Part shown: positions 1-6,444 of the stretch, piece after piece | Position numbering within the stretch: position 1 is the first letter of the stretch | Layout: each line of letters opens with the position of its first letter | Assembly: GCA_022848785.1 (NCBI GenBank) | Contig: JAJISK010000015.1 | Coordinates: 1 to 12,735, forward strand | From: Thermoplasmatota archaeon | Lineage (GTDB): Archaea; Thermoplasmatota; Thermoplasmata; RBG-16-68-12; JAJISG01 | DNA length: 12,735 bases | Direction: 5' to 3' | Notes under the pieces: model-generated | What the model saw: the letters and a program-made list of their open reading frames with translations, nothing else | Told to the model about the DNA's origin: nothing | The model's database searches: none | Made by a program: the position numbers and the translations under genes

Positions 1-632
1 CGAACCCCTACGCGCACTTTCCCAAGGAGGTCTCCCTCGACCAGGTCCTGAACTCGCCCATGGTCTCTACCCCCTTGCGTCTTCTCGATTCCTCGGGGAT
101 CACCGACGGGGCTGCGGCGGTGATGTTGGCGGGGGAGGACCGAGCCCGCGAATTCACGGACACTCCGGTGTACATCGAGGGCGCAGGACAGGCCGCCACG
201 GGCAACCTGACGGTGAACCTGCCAAGTCTCACCGAGTGGCCTCACATGCGCCGGGCGGTGCGGGACGCCCTCGGCATGGCGGGGGTCACCATCCAAGACA
301 TGGACTTGGCCGAGGTCCACGACTGTTTCAGCATCTCAGAAATCATCGAGTACGAGGAGTTGGGCCTCGCGGAGAAGGGGAAGGGTGGTCAGTTCATCGA
401 GGAGGGACAGTCGGAGATTGGCGGCCAGTTGCCAATGAACACCCGGGGAGGCCTCCTGGGCTGTGGTCATCCCCTTGGGGCGACGGGGGTCGCACAAGTC
501 GTCGAGGTGGTCCAGCAGTTCACGGGGCAGGTGCCCCAAGAGCGGTACGTGGGTGGCACGTGGGCTCTGACTCACAACCTCAGCGGGAACGCCAACAACC
601 ACAGCGTCCTGGTCCTTCACCGGGCTTCGTGA
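1..632 (+). CDS. SCP2-type thiolase (acetyl-CoA acetyltransferase family), C-terminal part, 5' truncated by window edge
   Basis: The reading frame is open from base 3 and ends with TGA at 630-632, giving the last 209 residues of a protein that begins outside the window. It opens with NPYAHFPKEVSLDQVLNSPM, the linker typical of archaeal and SCP2-like thiolases, so the nucleophilic cysteine half is missing here. Visible active-site motifs are AEVHDCFSISEI (His plus the Cys typical of SCP2 thiolases) and GCGHPLGATG, the GHP histidine loop. The end, THNLSGNANNHSVLVL, replaces the CxG loop of classical thiolases. The family condenses or cleaves acyl-CoA thioesters in the cytoplasm. The downstream DUF35 gene starts within about 10 nt, so the two are probably co-transcribed and may form a complex. 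It differs from the second thiolase at 3549, which has HDAF in place of HDCF, so the two are diverged paralogues. Family assignment is firm; substrate unknown. Confidence 0.93.
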   Translation, partial: NPYAHFPKEVSLDQVLNSPMVSTPLRLLDSSGITDGAAAVMLAGEDRAREFTDTPVYIEGAGQAATGNLTVNLPSLTEWPHMRRAVRDALGMAGVTIQDMDLAEVHDCFSISEIIEYEELGLAEKGKGGQFIEEGQSEIGGQLPMNTRGGLLGCGHPLGATGVAQVVEVVQQFTGQVPQERYVGGTWALTHNLSGNANNHSVLVLHRAS

Positions 633-640
633 GGGAGGAG

Positions 641-1096
641 ATGGTCGAGGCCAAGGCGGAGCGGCGGGTTCCCTACCTCCTGGACTTTGTCCCCCTGCAA
701 GGGGAGGAACACACCCGCATCCATCCCTTCTTCGAACACCTGCAGGAGGGTCGGCTGACCACGACCCGCTGCGTGGCCTGTGGGGAGGTCCTCTGGCAGC
801 CCCGGGTGGTTTGCCCCCACTGCAATTCGGATGAGATGGAATGGATTGATCTCCCCGAGGAGGGCGAGATTTTTGCCTTCACGTCCGTCCGCCTGGGGGC
901 CCCCAAGGGGATGGAGGACGACCTGCCCTTTGTGGTGGGGATTGTGAAGCTTGAGGGAACCAACCTCCAGATTCTCGCGCGAATCGACGGGGAGGAGGCG
1001 TCGCTCCGGATCGGGCAGTCCGTGCGGGTCAAGGTCGAACGCCTCTCGGACGGCCGAGTCTGGTTCCGGTTCCAGGCGGGGGAGTCCGGAACCTAA
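641..1096 (+). CDS. Free-standing DUF35 zinc-ribbon/OB-fold acyl-CoA-associated protein
   Basis: A 151-residue protein. An N-terminal helix (HPFFEHLQEGRL, about residues 28-39) is followed by a rubredoxin-like zinc ribbon with C44, C47, C58 and C61 (RCVACGEV and CPHC) and an OB-fold from about residue 70 to 147. This order is diagnostic of DUF35 proteins, which in archaea bind thiolases and HMG-CoA synthase and help hold the shared CoA-binding site. The gene follows the thiolase stop by 8 nt and probably serves that thiolase. ATG at 641 was chosen. A GTG at 629-631, overlapping the thiolase stop, would add four residues; the purine-rich GAGGGAGGAG lies directly before the ATG, which is close for a Shine-Dalgarno site, so the start is not certain. 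A catalytic role of its own is unlikely; scaffold or substrate-channelling partner is the best inference. Confidence 0.9.
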   Translation: MVEAKAERRVPYLLDFVPLQGEEHTRIHPFFEHLQEGRLTTTRCVACGEVLWQPRVVCPHCNSDEMEWIDLPEEGEIFAFTSVRLGAPKGMEDDLPFVVGIVKLEGTNLQILARIDGEEASLRIGQSVRVKVERLSDGRVWFRFQAGESGT

Positions 1097-1114
1097 CGGG
1101 CTCGGCGCACAAAC

Positions 1115-1123
1115 CTCTTACAC
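1115..1123 (+). promoter_or_regulatory. Possible TATA-like box for the enoyl-CoA hydratase gene
   Basis: CTCTTACAC is the most AT-rich part of the 49-nt gap after the DUF35 gene, centred about 27 nt before the ATG at 1146. That spacing matches the clearer boxes elsewhere in the window and would give a leaderless transcript. The sequence is weak, so read-through from upstream is equally possible. Confidence 0.3.
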
Positions 1124-1145
1124 GGCCTCGGCATCGTGTCCCCGA

Positions 1146-1919
1146 ATGTACGAGAACATCCTGGTGGAGCGGGAGGAGCCCCTGGCCTTCATTACGTTCG
1201 ACCGTCCGGAGGTCCTCAACGCGATGAATCGGAAGACCAAAGAGGAGGTCCTCGCGGCTTTGGAGGAGCTCGAAGCGGACGAGGGCGTTCGTGTCGTGAT
1301 CGTCCGCGGATCCGCGAAGGCCTTCGTCGCGGGTGCCGACATCAATGAGTTCGTCGATGTTCGGCCCATGGACCAGTGGGTAGACCGGCGGGAGCAGGGA
1401 TACTACGAGGCGATCCCCTCCTTCCCCAAGCCGGTCATCGCCATGATTCGCGGCTATTGCCTTGGCGGAGGCTGCGAGCTCATCCTTGGGTGTGACCTTC
1501 GCATCGCGTCCACCACGGCAAAGATCGGCCAGCCCGAGATCAACCTGGGTCTCATTCCCGGCGGCGGGGGAAGTCAGCGCCTGCCCCGCCTGGTTGGGGA
1601 AGGGAAGGCCATGCAGCTGATCCTCGCGGGGGAGCCCATCACCGGGGAGGAGGCCAAGGCCATCGGTCTCGTCGAGGAGGTGTATCCCGACGAAGAGGTG
1701 GAGGAGCGGACCCGAGAGCTGGCCCTCAAGATTGCGGAGAAGAGCCCCATCGCCTTACGCCTCGCCAAGGAGGCCATCCGGGCCGCCTCCAACATGGGAT
1801 TGAAGGCGGGCCTAGAGTACGAGACCGCCTTGTTCGCTCTCCTCTTCTCGACGGAAGACAAGGCGGAAGGGATGAAGGCCTTTCTCGAGAAACGGAAGGC
1901 CGCGTTTACCGGCCGCTAG
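1146..1919 (+). CDS. Enoyl-CoA hydratase (crotonase family)
   Basis: A 257-residue protein, the usual length for a bacterial or archaeal enoyl-CoA hydratase. It carries the oxyanion-hole motif AFVAGADI (about 59-66) and the second oxyanion segment YCLGGGCELILGCDLRIA, where E111 matches the first catalytic glutamate of the rat liver enzyme. The second catalytic glutamate is E131 in GQPEINLGLIPGGGG. Both acids are present, so true hydratase activity (2-enoyl-CoA plus water to 3-hydroxyacyl-CoA) is more likely than isomerase or hydrolase activity. 3-Hydroxypropionyl-CoA dehydratase is a possible alternative. The gene sits with a thiolase and DUF35 protein, consistent with fatty-acid or branched/aromatic acyl-CoA degradation. 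The frame stays open upstream, but similarity to the family begins at MYENILVERE, so ATG 1146 is the start. The TAG stop shares a CTAG tetranucleotide with the stop of the convergent minus-strand gene. Confidence 0.95.
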   Translation: MYENILVEREEPLAFITFDRPEVLNAMNRKTKEEVLAALEELEADEGVRVVIVRGSAKAFVAGADINEFVDVRPMDQWVDRREQGYYEAIPSFPKPVIAMIRGYCLGGGCELILGCDLRIASTTAKIGQPEINLGLIPGGGGSQRLPRLVGEGKAMQLILAGEPITGEEAKAIGLVEEVYPDEEVEERTRELALKIAEKSPIALRLAKEAIRAASNMGLKAGLEYETALFALLFSTEDKAEGMKAFLEKRKAAFTGR

Positions 1920-2083
1920 CCTGCACCCTCGTCCAGGCGCTTCTCCAGGAGCATCATCTCGGGAATCATGCTCTGGCCGAGGAGGCGCATCGTCTCCTCG
2001 TTATGCGCCTCGTAGAGGTGGCCCCGTGCCCCTGACCACGTAGGACACTTCTCCTGACACATCTTGCAGAGCCAATAGGCCAT
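1916..2083 (-). CDS. Small Cys/His-rich putative zinc-finger protein (55 aa)
   Basis: Reading the minus strand from the ATG at 2083 to the TAG at 1918-1916 gives 55 residues. They begin MAYWLCKMCQEKCPTW and continue with GHLYEAHNEET, so C6, C9, C13, H22 and H27 form a CxxC...HxxxxH pattern that could bind one zinc ion. A charged, probably helical tail rich in Met and Leu follows (about residues 28-50). The frame opens after a TAA near 2111 and has no earlier ATG, GTG or TTG. A CCTTAACC box lies about 29 nt upstream of the ATG, the same spacing seen at other genes here, which supports a real leaderless gene. It fills most of the otherwise empty stretch 1920-2191. Small C2H2-like zinc fingers are common in archaea and are often proposed regulators; no family was recognised, so function is open. 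Confidence 0.72.
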   Translation of the reverse strand: MAYWLCKMCQEKCPTWSGARGHLYEAHNEETMRLLGQSMIPEMMLLEKRLDEGAG

Positions 2084-2108
2084 TTCGAACCAGGTAGGTC
2101 TCGGATGA

Positions 2109-2116
2109 GGTTAAGG
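2109..2116 (-). promoter_or_regulatory. TATA-like box for the small zinc-finger gene
   Basis: On the minus strand this reads CCTTAACC, preceded by TGAAA, which resembles a BRE. Its centre is about 29 nt upstream of the ATG at 2083. This predicts a transcript starting at or next to the start codon. Confidence 0.5.
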
Positions 2117-2191
2117 TTTCAGCTCGAAGGTCCGTCAAGCGGCGGGGGAAGCCCTATGTAGGAATGTCTCCTCGAGCCCCCGGAGATTCTG

Positions 2192-2590
2192 ATGAAGTTT
2201 AAGCTTGCCTACACAGGCATCCGGACGCGCGACCTAGACCGATCCATTGCCTTCTATACCGACGTGCTGGGTCTGGAGCTCCTCGACCGCTCCGAGATCT
2301 CTCAGAACAAGGGGGAGCTCGCGTCCGTGGGCAACGATGCCAAGGGCCACTCGATCGAGATCAATTGGTACGCCGACGACAGCCCCGTGGCCGGGCCCTA
2401 CCGGGAGGGGGAGGAGCTCGATCACCTGGCCTTCTACGTGGAGGACTTCGAAGCAGCTCGGAAGCATCTCGAAGACAAGGGCTACCCTCTCGCGCTCGGA
2501 CCCATCGAGAGCAAGAGCTCCATTTGGGCCTACGTGAAAGACCCGGACGGCATCTACGTCGAGTTCTTCACCAGCAAGCACGCCGAGTGA
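2192..2590 (+). CDS. VOC-superfamily (glyoxalase I-like) metalloprotein
   Basis: A 132-residue protein with the two beta-alpha-beta-beta-beta modules of the vicinal-oxygen-chelate fold. Module one starts YTGIRTRDLDRSIAFYTDVL; module two starts LDHLAFYVEDFEAARKHL and ends DPDGIYVEFF. Compared by eye with glyoxalase I, three of four metal ligands are in place (E56 in SIEINWY, H78 in DHLAF, E124 in YVEFF). The position of the first ligand, His5 in E. coli, is Tyr7. Methylmalonyl-CoA epimerase is less likely because its Gln ligand is not matched. Ring-cleavage dioxygenases are usually larger. A GGAG at 2182-2185, 6 nt before the ATG, could act as a Shine-Dalgarno site, and an AT-rich patch (CTATGTA, about 2154-2160) lies roughly 35 nt upstream. 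It precedes the amidohydrolase by 51 nt, so the two may act on a shared organic-acid or aldehyde substrate; this is inference. Confidence 0.88.
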   Translation: MKFKLAYTGIRTRDLDRSIAFYTDVLGLELLDRSEISQNKGELASVGNDAKGHSIEINWYADDSPVAGPYREGEELDHLAFYVEDFEAARKHLEDKGYPLALGPIESKSSIWAYVKDPDGIYVEFFTSKHAE

Positions 2591-2641
2591 AGGCCTGGGC
2601 CGCCGGCGAAGGTTCATCAAGGCGTCGGACCTCGGCCGGGC

Positions 2642-3496
2642 GTGCGCGAGTGGAAGGTCACCGACGTCCACGTTCACATTCAGCCCTTCGAGCTCGTGAA
2701 GCCCGCGGCCTTGGAGCTGTTCAAGAACCTCGGGAAGGAGGACATCGGGTTTATGCGCCGGTTGCGGGACGATCCCGCGCTCTTCATTCAGGTCTTGGAT
2801 GAGGCGGAGGTGTGGCGCGCCTGTCTCATCAACTACGTCGCCGAGGAGGTCCTGGGCTTCACGGAGGAGGTCAACGCCTTCTCGGCGAACTACGCCAAGG
2901 ACTACCCGGACCGCCTCTTGCCCTTCGGCGGGCTAGACCCGCGCCGCGAGGACGTTCGCGACGCCATGGAGGAGCTCCTCTCCACCTACGAGGTCCGTGC
3001 CATCAAGCTCCACCCGCCCCATCAGCTGGTTCCCGCCGACGGCTATCGGGGCGACGTGAAGGGGCTGGAGGTCGTGTACTCCATGGCGGAAGAACAGGGG
3101 GTCCCGGTAATGATCCACACAGGGACCTCCATCTTCCCCGGTGCCCGTTCCCGCCTCGGCGATCCCCTCGCCCTGGATGACGTGGCCGTAGACTTCCCGA
3201 ACCTGAAGATCATCATGGCCCATGGGGGCCGCCCCTTCTGGACCGAAGAAGCCTTCTTCCTGCTGCGTCGCCACCCCAACATCTACTTGGACATCTCCAG
3301 CATTCCCCCCAAACGCCTCCTGCATTACTTCCCCCGACTGGAGGCCGTGGCCCACAAGACCCTCTTCGGCTCCGATTGGCCCGGCCCGCAGGTTCCAGGG
3401 ATTCGCAAGAACCTCGACGACGTCTTGGCGCTCCCGCTCTCCGAGGAGGCGAAGCGGAACATCGCGGAAGGGACGGCCCGTCGTCTCTTCGGGTGA
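2642..3496 (+). CDS. Metal-dependent amidohydrolase (Amidohydro_2 / TIM-barrel hydrolase)
   Basis: A 284-residue TIM-barrel protein with all the metal-site landmarks of the amidohydrolase-2 family: HxH in DVHVHIQP (H10, H12), K122 in IKLHPP, H159 in MIHTGTS, H194 in MAHGGRPFW and D245 in FGSDWPG. Relatives include ACMS decarboxylase, 2-pyrone-4,6-dicarboxylate lactonase and other carboxylate hydrolases or decarboxylases, generally of cytosolic cyclic or dicarboxylic substrates. The specific reaction cannot be read from sequence. The start is a GTG; no ATG lies upstream in frame after the VOC gene, and REWKVTDVHVH is a normal N-terminus for the family. It lies 51 nt after the VOC gene and 52 nt before a thiolase, suggesting a catabolic route that ends in CoA-thioester chemistry. 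A thiolase frame is open antisense-style through its 3' end in another phase but is not coding there. Confidence 0.93.
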   Translation: MREWKVTDVHVHIQPFELVKPAALELFKNLGKEDIGFMRRLRDDPALFIQVLDEAEVWRACLINYVAEEVLGFTEEVNAFSANYAKDYPDRLLPFGGLDPRREDVRDAMEELLSTYEVRAIKLHPPHQLVPADGYRGDVKGLEVVYSMAEEQGVPVMIHTGTSIFPGARSRLGDPLALDDVAVDFPNLKIIMAHGGRPFWTEEAFFLLRRHPNIYLDISSIPPKRLLHYFPRLEAVAHKTLFGSDWPGPQVPGIRKNLDDVLALPLSEEAKRNIAEGTARRLFG

Positions 3497-3548
3497 GCTT
3501 CCCCGCGGTGCCGGCCCGAGACTGAAAGCCTTGAAGAGATGCGGGAGC

Positions 3549-4724
3549 ATGAGGCCCCTCGTGGGCGATGAGGTCGCGATCGTCGGGGCGGGACAGGGCC
3601 GCTTCGGTATCCGCAAGGCCGGGCTTAAGGCCTTGTTCGTCGAGGCCTTCCGAGAGTGCCTCGCCAGTGTCGACAACGGCGTGAATCCGGGGGACATCCA
3701 GGAGGCCTGGGTGGGGAGCATGTCCTTCGGGGGCGGCCAGCTGGGCAACCTGTCCGCACTGATGACGGAGCAGGTCGGACTCACGCACCTCCCCACGCGA
3801 AGGGTGGAGAATGCCTGCGCCTCCAGTTCCTACGCCCTCCGCGACGCCTGGATGGCTGTTCGCAGTGGCGCGGTCGATCTCGCCCTCGTGGCGGGCGTGG
3901 AGAAAATGACCGACCTGCCCTCCGATCGACGGCGCTATTGGCTCGGCGTGAGTGGGGACACCGAGTGGGAACGCCTGGCCGGTTCCACCTTCGCCGGGTT
4001 GTACGCCCTGATGGCCTCCCGGCATATGCACGAGTACGGGACGAAGCGGGAGGCCCTCGCCAGGGTGGCCGTGAAGAACCACCGCAACGCGAGCCACAAC
4101 CCCAAGGCCCACTTCCAGAAGGTCATCACGGAGGAGGACGTCCTACGCGCGCCGGTCGTGGCAGACCCTCTCACCCTGTACGATTCGTGCCCCATCTCGG
4201 ACGGGGCCACCGCCCTCCTCGTCGCCCGCGGCGAGGATGCGAGACGGTTCACCGACACGCCGGTGTACATACGAGCGGCGGCCGCGGCCAGTGACTTCTT
4301 GGCGCTTCACGATCGAGCCGAAATCACACGAGTCGAGGGCACGGTCCGGGCCGGGCGGGAGGCCTTCCGGAAGGCTTCCGTGACCCCCGAGGACGTGGAC
4401 CTGGCCGAGGTTCACGACGCGTTCACCATCGCGGAGATCATGGCGCTGGAGGACTTGGGATTCGCGGCGAAGGGGGACGGGGGAACGTGGACCCTGGAGG
4501 GCCGGACCGACCTAGGAGGGGACGTCGTGGTGAACGCCAGCGGGGGACTGAAGGCAAAGGGACACCCCCTGGGCGCCACCGGTGCAGGACAGGTGGTGGA
4601 GGTCTTCCAGCAGTTGCGGGGCGAGGCCGAGCCGAATCGCCAGGTTCCGGATGCAGAGCTCGCCCTCACGCACAACGTGGGAGGCTCCGGAGCCACCATC
4701 GCGGTCCATCTGTTCTCGCGGTGA
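3549..4724 (+). CDS. Archaeal-type thiolase (acetyl-CoA C-acetyltransferase family)
   Basis: A complete 391-residue thiolase. The nucleophile is C90 in VENACASSSYALRDA; H289 lies in AEVHDAFTIAEI and H339 in AKGHPLGATGAGQ. The C-terminal loop is THNVGGSGATIAVHLF without the second cysteine of classical thiolases, as in archaeal acetoacetyl-CoA thiolases that work with DUF35 and HMG-CoA synthase. Expected reaction: condensation of two acetyl-CoA, or thiolysis of a 3-oxoacyl-CoA. Only 4 nt separate its stop from the next gene, an HMG-CoA-synthase-like/DUF35 fusion, matching the gene order of the known three-part complex. The ATG at 3549 was taken as start. A GTG at 3561 (giving VGDEVAIVGAG) also fits the family's usual N-terminus and lies about 28 nt after a CCTTGAAG box, so the true start could be four codons later. 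Confidence 0.95.
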   Translation: MRPLVGDEVAIVGAGQGRFGIRKAGLKALFVEAFRECLASVDNGVNPGDIQEAWVGSMSFGGGQLGNLSALMTEQVGLTHLPTRRVENACASSSYALRDAWMAVRSGAVDLALVAGVEKMTDLPSDRRRYWLGVSGDTEWERLAGSTFAGLYALMASRHMHEYGTKREALARVAVKNHRNASHNPKAHFQKVITEEDVLRAPVVADPLTLYDSCPISDGATALLVARGEDARRFTDTPVYIRAAAAASDFLALHDRAEITRVEGTVRAGREAFRKASVTPEDVDLAEVHDAFTIAEIMALEDLGFAAKGDGGTWTLEGRTDLGGDVVVNASGGLKAKGHPLGATGAGQVVEVFQQLRGEAEPNRQVPDAELALTHNVGGSGATIAVHLFSR

Positions 4725-4728
4725 TTCC

Positions 4729-6132
4729 ATGGCCGGCATCGCCTCCTTGGCCTTTCACTTCCCTGCCTACAGCATTCGAGCAGAGGCGTATGCCGACATG
4801 TGGGACGCGTCCCGCGCTCCCGGGATCCAGGAGAAGACGGTAGCGGGCTACGACGAGGACGAGGTGACCCTCGCGGTGGAGGCCGCGCGGGCGCTCCCCC
4901 TCTCCGAGCACGTGGGATTCCTTGCGACCGCGACCTTCGGAGGCCCCCACCTCGCTCCGACCGTGGCGGTCGCACTGGGCATGGAGGAGGCACCGAGAGG
5001 GGATTTCAGGGGGTCGACCAACGCCTCGGGCGAGGCGCTGCTATCCTGCCTGGACTTCGTGGAGACGCACCATGACGCTGCCGTGCTCGTGGCCGCGGAT
5101 GCCCCCCAAGGGGGGCCCGAAGAGCCCGCAGAGCATCCTCAGGGCGCTGCCGCAGCCGCGGTCTTCCTCACGCCCGACGGGGATTTGCGGATTGAGGAGA
5201 CGGCCACCCACACCCAGGATGAGCGGGGGAAGACCGACTCGCAGGGCCGCAAGCGCGGCATCGAGGGCGTGGAGCTCGCCCGGGAGATCATCCAGACCGC
5301 CGCCCGGGAGGGCCTCGAGGGATGGGGTACGGGCCAGGTGGCCGCTCATGAGCCCGATGGACGTTTCGCCTCTCGGGCGCTGAAGGGCCTTGTCGACCCC
5401 ACCCGAATCGGGGGTGGCGTTGTCGGACTCTCGGGGGACACGGGTTGCGTCTCCCCGTTGCTGGCCCTGGCGGAGATCGTCCACGGGGCGCGGAAGGGGG
5501 ACCGCTTGGGGTTGGTTACGTACGGTGGAGGCTCCTCGGTGGTCCTCTCCCTCCGTGTCGTTTCCAGACTCTCCGGAACGCGCAGCCCCCTTGGCAGCCT
5601 GCGTGCCAACCGATCGTATCTGGACTACGCGACCTATGCCCGGTATCGCACGTTTCTGGCGGGCCGGGACCCAGCGGCGGAGGTCTCTCAGGGCGCCTAT
5701 GTCTCCCTCCCAACCTACCTGGACTCCGCGGCCGCCCGGTATCGCCTGGCGGCTTCTCGGTGCACGGCGTGCAACCGCCTGGATTTTCCCCCTCGGTTGG
5801 TCTGTCTCGACTGCGGGGGCCACGATCTCGTGCAGGAAGTCCTCACGGGGAAGGGGGAGGTGTATGCTCGGACCGTCATTACCCGGGGCAGTTCGCCCAC
5901 CGAGTTCCAGGAGCAGCAGGACCTGATCGGGTCGTACGCGGTGGCCCTCGTCCAGCTGCAAGAAGGACCCCGTATCCTCACCCAGTTGACCGATGTGGAC
6001 CCCGCGGATGTGGAGATCGGGATGCCGGTGGACGCGGTCCTTCGCCGCATCTACCGACAGGAGGGCGTGGTGCGTTACGGATACAAGTTCCGCCCGATGC
6101 CGGAGCGTGCGGCTTCCACCGCGAACGCCTAG
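4729..6132 (+). CDS. HMG-CoA-synthase-like domain fused to DUF35; catalytic residues apparently lost
   Basis: A 467-residue fusion. Residues 1 to about 280 have the thiolase fold of archaeal HMG-CoA synthase: an EKTVAGYDEDEVTLAVEAA segment (35-53), H207 in AAHEPDGRFASRAL matching the conserved catalytic His, and GDTGCVSPLLALAE followed by GLVTYGGGSS near the C-terminal half. By-eye alignment puts Ala/Thr (LATATF, 65-70) where the catalytic Glu belongs and STNASGEALL (96-105) where the nucleophilic Cys belongs, so Cys is replaced, probably by S100. The C-terminal 120 or so residues are a complete DUF35 unit with zinc ribbon C345, C348, C359, C362 and an OB-fold. It belongs to the group often annotated as HMG-CoA synthase family/OB-fold proteins, but classical HMG-CoA synthesis is doubtful. 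It follows the thiolase by 4 nt, so a thiolase partner or scaffold role is likely. Confidence 0.88.
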   Translation: MAGIASLAFHFPAYSIRAEAYADMWDASRAPGIQEKTVAGYDEDEVTLAVEAARALPLSEHVGFLATATFGGPHLAPTVAVALGMEEAPRGDFRGSTNASGEALLSCLDFVETHHDAAVLVAADAPQGGPEEPAEHPQGAAAAAVFLTPDGDLRIEETATHTQDERGKTDSQGRKRGIEGVELAREIIQTAAREGLEGWGTGQVAAHEPDGRFASRALKGLVDPTRIGGGVVGLSGDTGCVSPLLALAEIVHGARKGDRLGLVTYGGGSSVVLSLRVVSRLSGTRSPLGSLRANRSYLDYATYARYRTFLAGRDPAAEVSQGAYVSLPTYLDSAAARYRLAASRCTACNRLDFPPRLVCLDCGGHDLVQEVLTGKGEVYARTVITRGSSPTEFQEQQDLIGSYAVALVQLQEGPRILTQLTDVDPADVEIGMPVDAVLRRIYRQEGVVRYGYKFRPMPERAASTANA

Positions 6133-6137
6133 CATCG

Positions 6138-6146
6138 CCCTTATGC
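6138..6146 (+). promoter_or_regulatory. TATA-like box for the 91-aa orphan gene
   Basis: CCCTTATGC lies in the 36-nt gap after the fusion gene, with its core centred about 26 nt before the ATG at 6169. The spacing matches the other boxes in the window, though no clear A-rich BRE precedes it. Confidence 0.4.
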
Positions 6147-6168
6147 GCCGCCCCCGCATCGGTCCGGC

Positions 6169-6444
6169 ATGAGTCGAAAAATTCCACGGCCTTTCCACAT
6201 ACCATGGGGCGATGGCCAAATCATCGAGGAGGTTTCGGTGCAGGCGCCACATTGGGAGCCCACCATCCAGCTCATGGAGTACGAGGAGGGCCAGCGCTCC
6301 CTGCGTTTTTGTTGCTACTCGGAGGGCCGATTTGGCCGGGGGCCCATGATGATCGGGGAGGAGGAGATCGCCCAGTTCGGAAAGGCTCTTGCCCGCACAC
6401 GCTGGATCGGCCGAATGCTCCGGAAGATGGCGGGCTCGGACTAG
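6169..6444 (+). CDS. Hypothetical protein, 91 aa, no recognised family
   Basis: The product starts MSRKIPRPFHIPWGDGQIIE and is not recognised. It has no signal peptide or membrane segment. The first half looks like beta strands (IIEEVSVQAPHWEPTIQLMEY, split here by a possible turn), then a Cys pair in RFCCYSEGRFGRG and a helical C-terminus rich in Arg, Lys and Met. Such a compact, charged protein is probably cytosolic. A CTTATG box sits at leaderless spacing before the ATG. Codon use is like that of its neighbours, with G/C at most third positions, which favours a real gene. Its TAG stop lies in a CTAG shared with the stop of the convergent deaminase gene. No function can be assigned from context. 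Confidence 0.7.
   Translation: MSRKIPRPFHIPWGDGQIIEEVSVQAPHWEPTIQLMEYEEGQRSLRFCCYSEGRFGRGPMMIGEEEIAQFGKALARTRWIGRMLRKMAGSD

Noticed and set aside
3222..3548. Upstream extension of the thiolase reading frame into the amidohydrolase gene
   Set aside because: The extension is low-complexity, unlike a thiolase N-terminus, and overlaps conserved amidohydrolase motifs in another frame.
160..4270. Similar DTPVYI-encoding stretches in the two thiolase genes as a DNA repeat
   Set aside because: The similarity follows protein homology between paralogues, with differing third positions, and is not a sequence repeat.
4729..6132. Calling the fusion a genuine HMG-CoA synthase
   Set aside because: The by-eye alignment lacks the nucleophilic Cys and the catalytic Glu; only the fold and the His are supported.
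5041..6252. A 403-codon minus-strand open frame opposite the HMG-CoA-synthase-like fusion
   Set aside because: No recognisable domain, and the plus-strand frame has clear zinc-ribbon and thiolase-fold motifs across the same bases.
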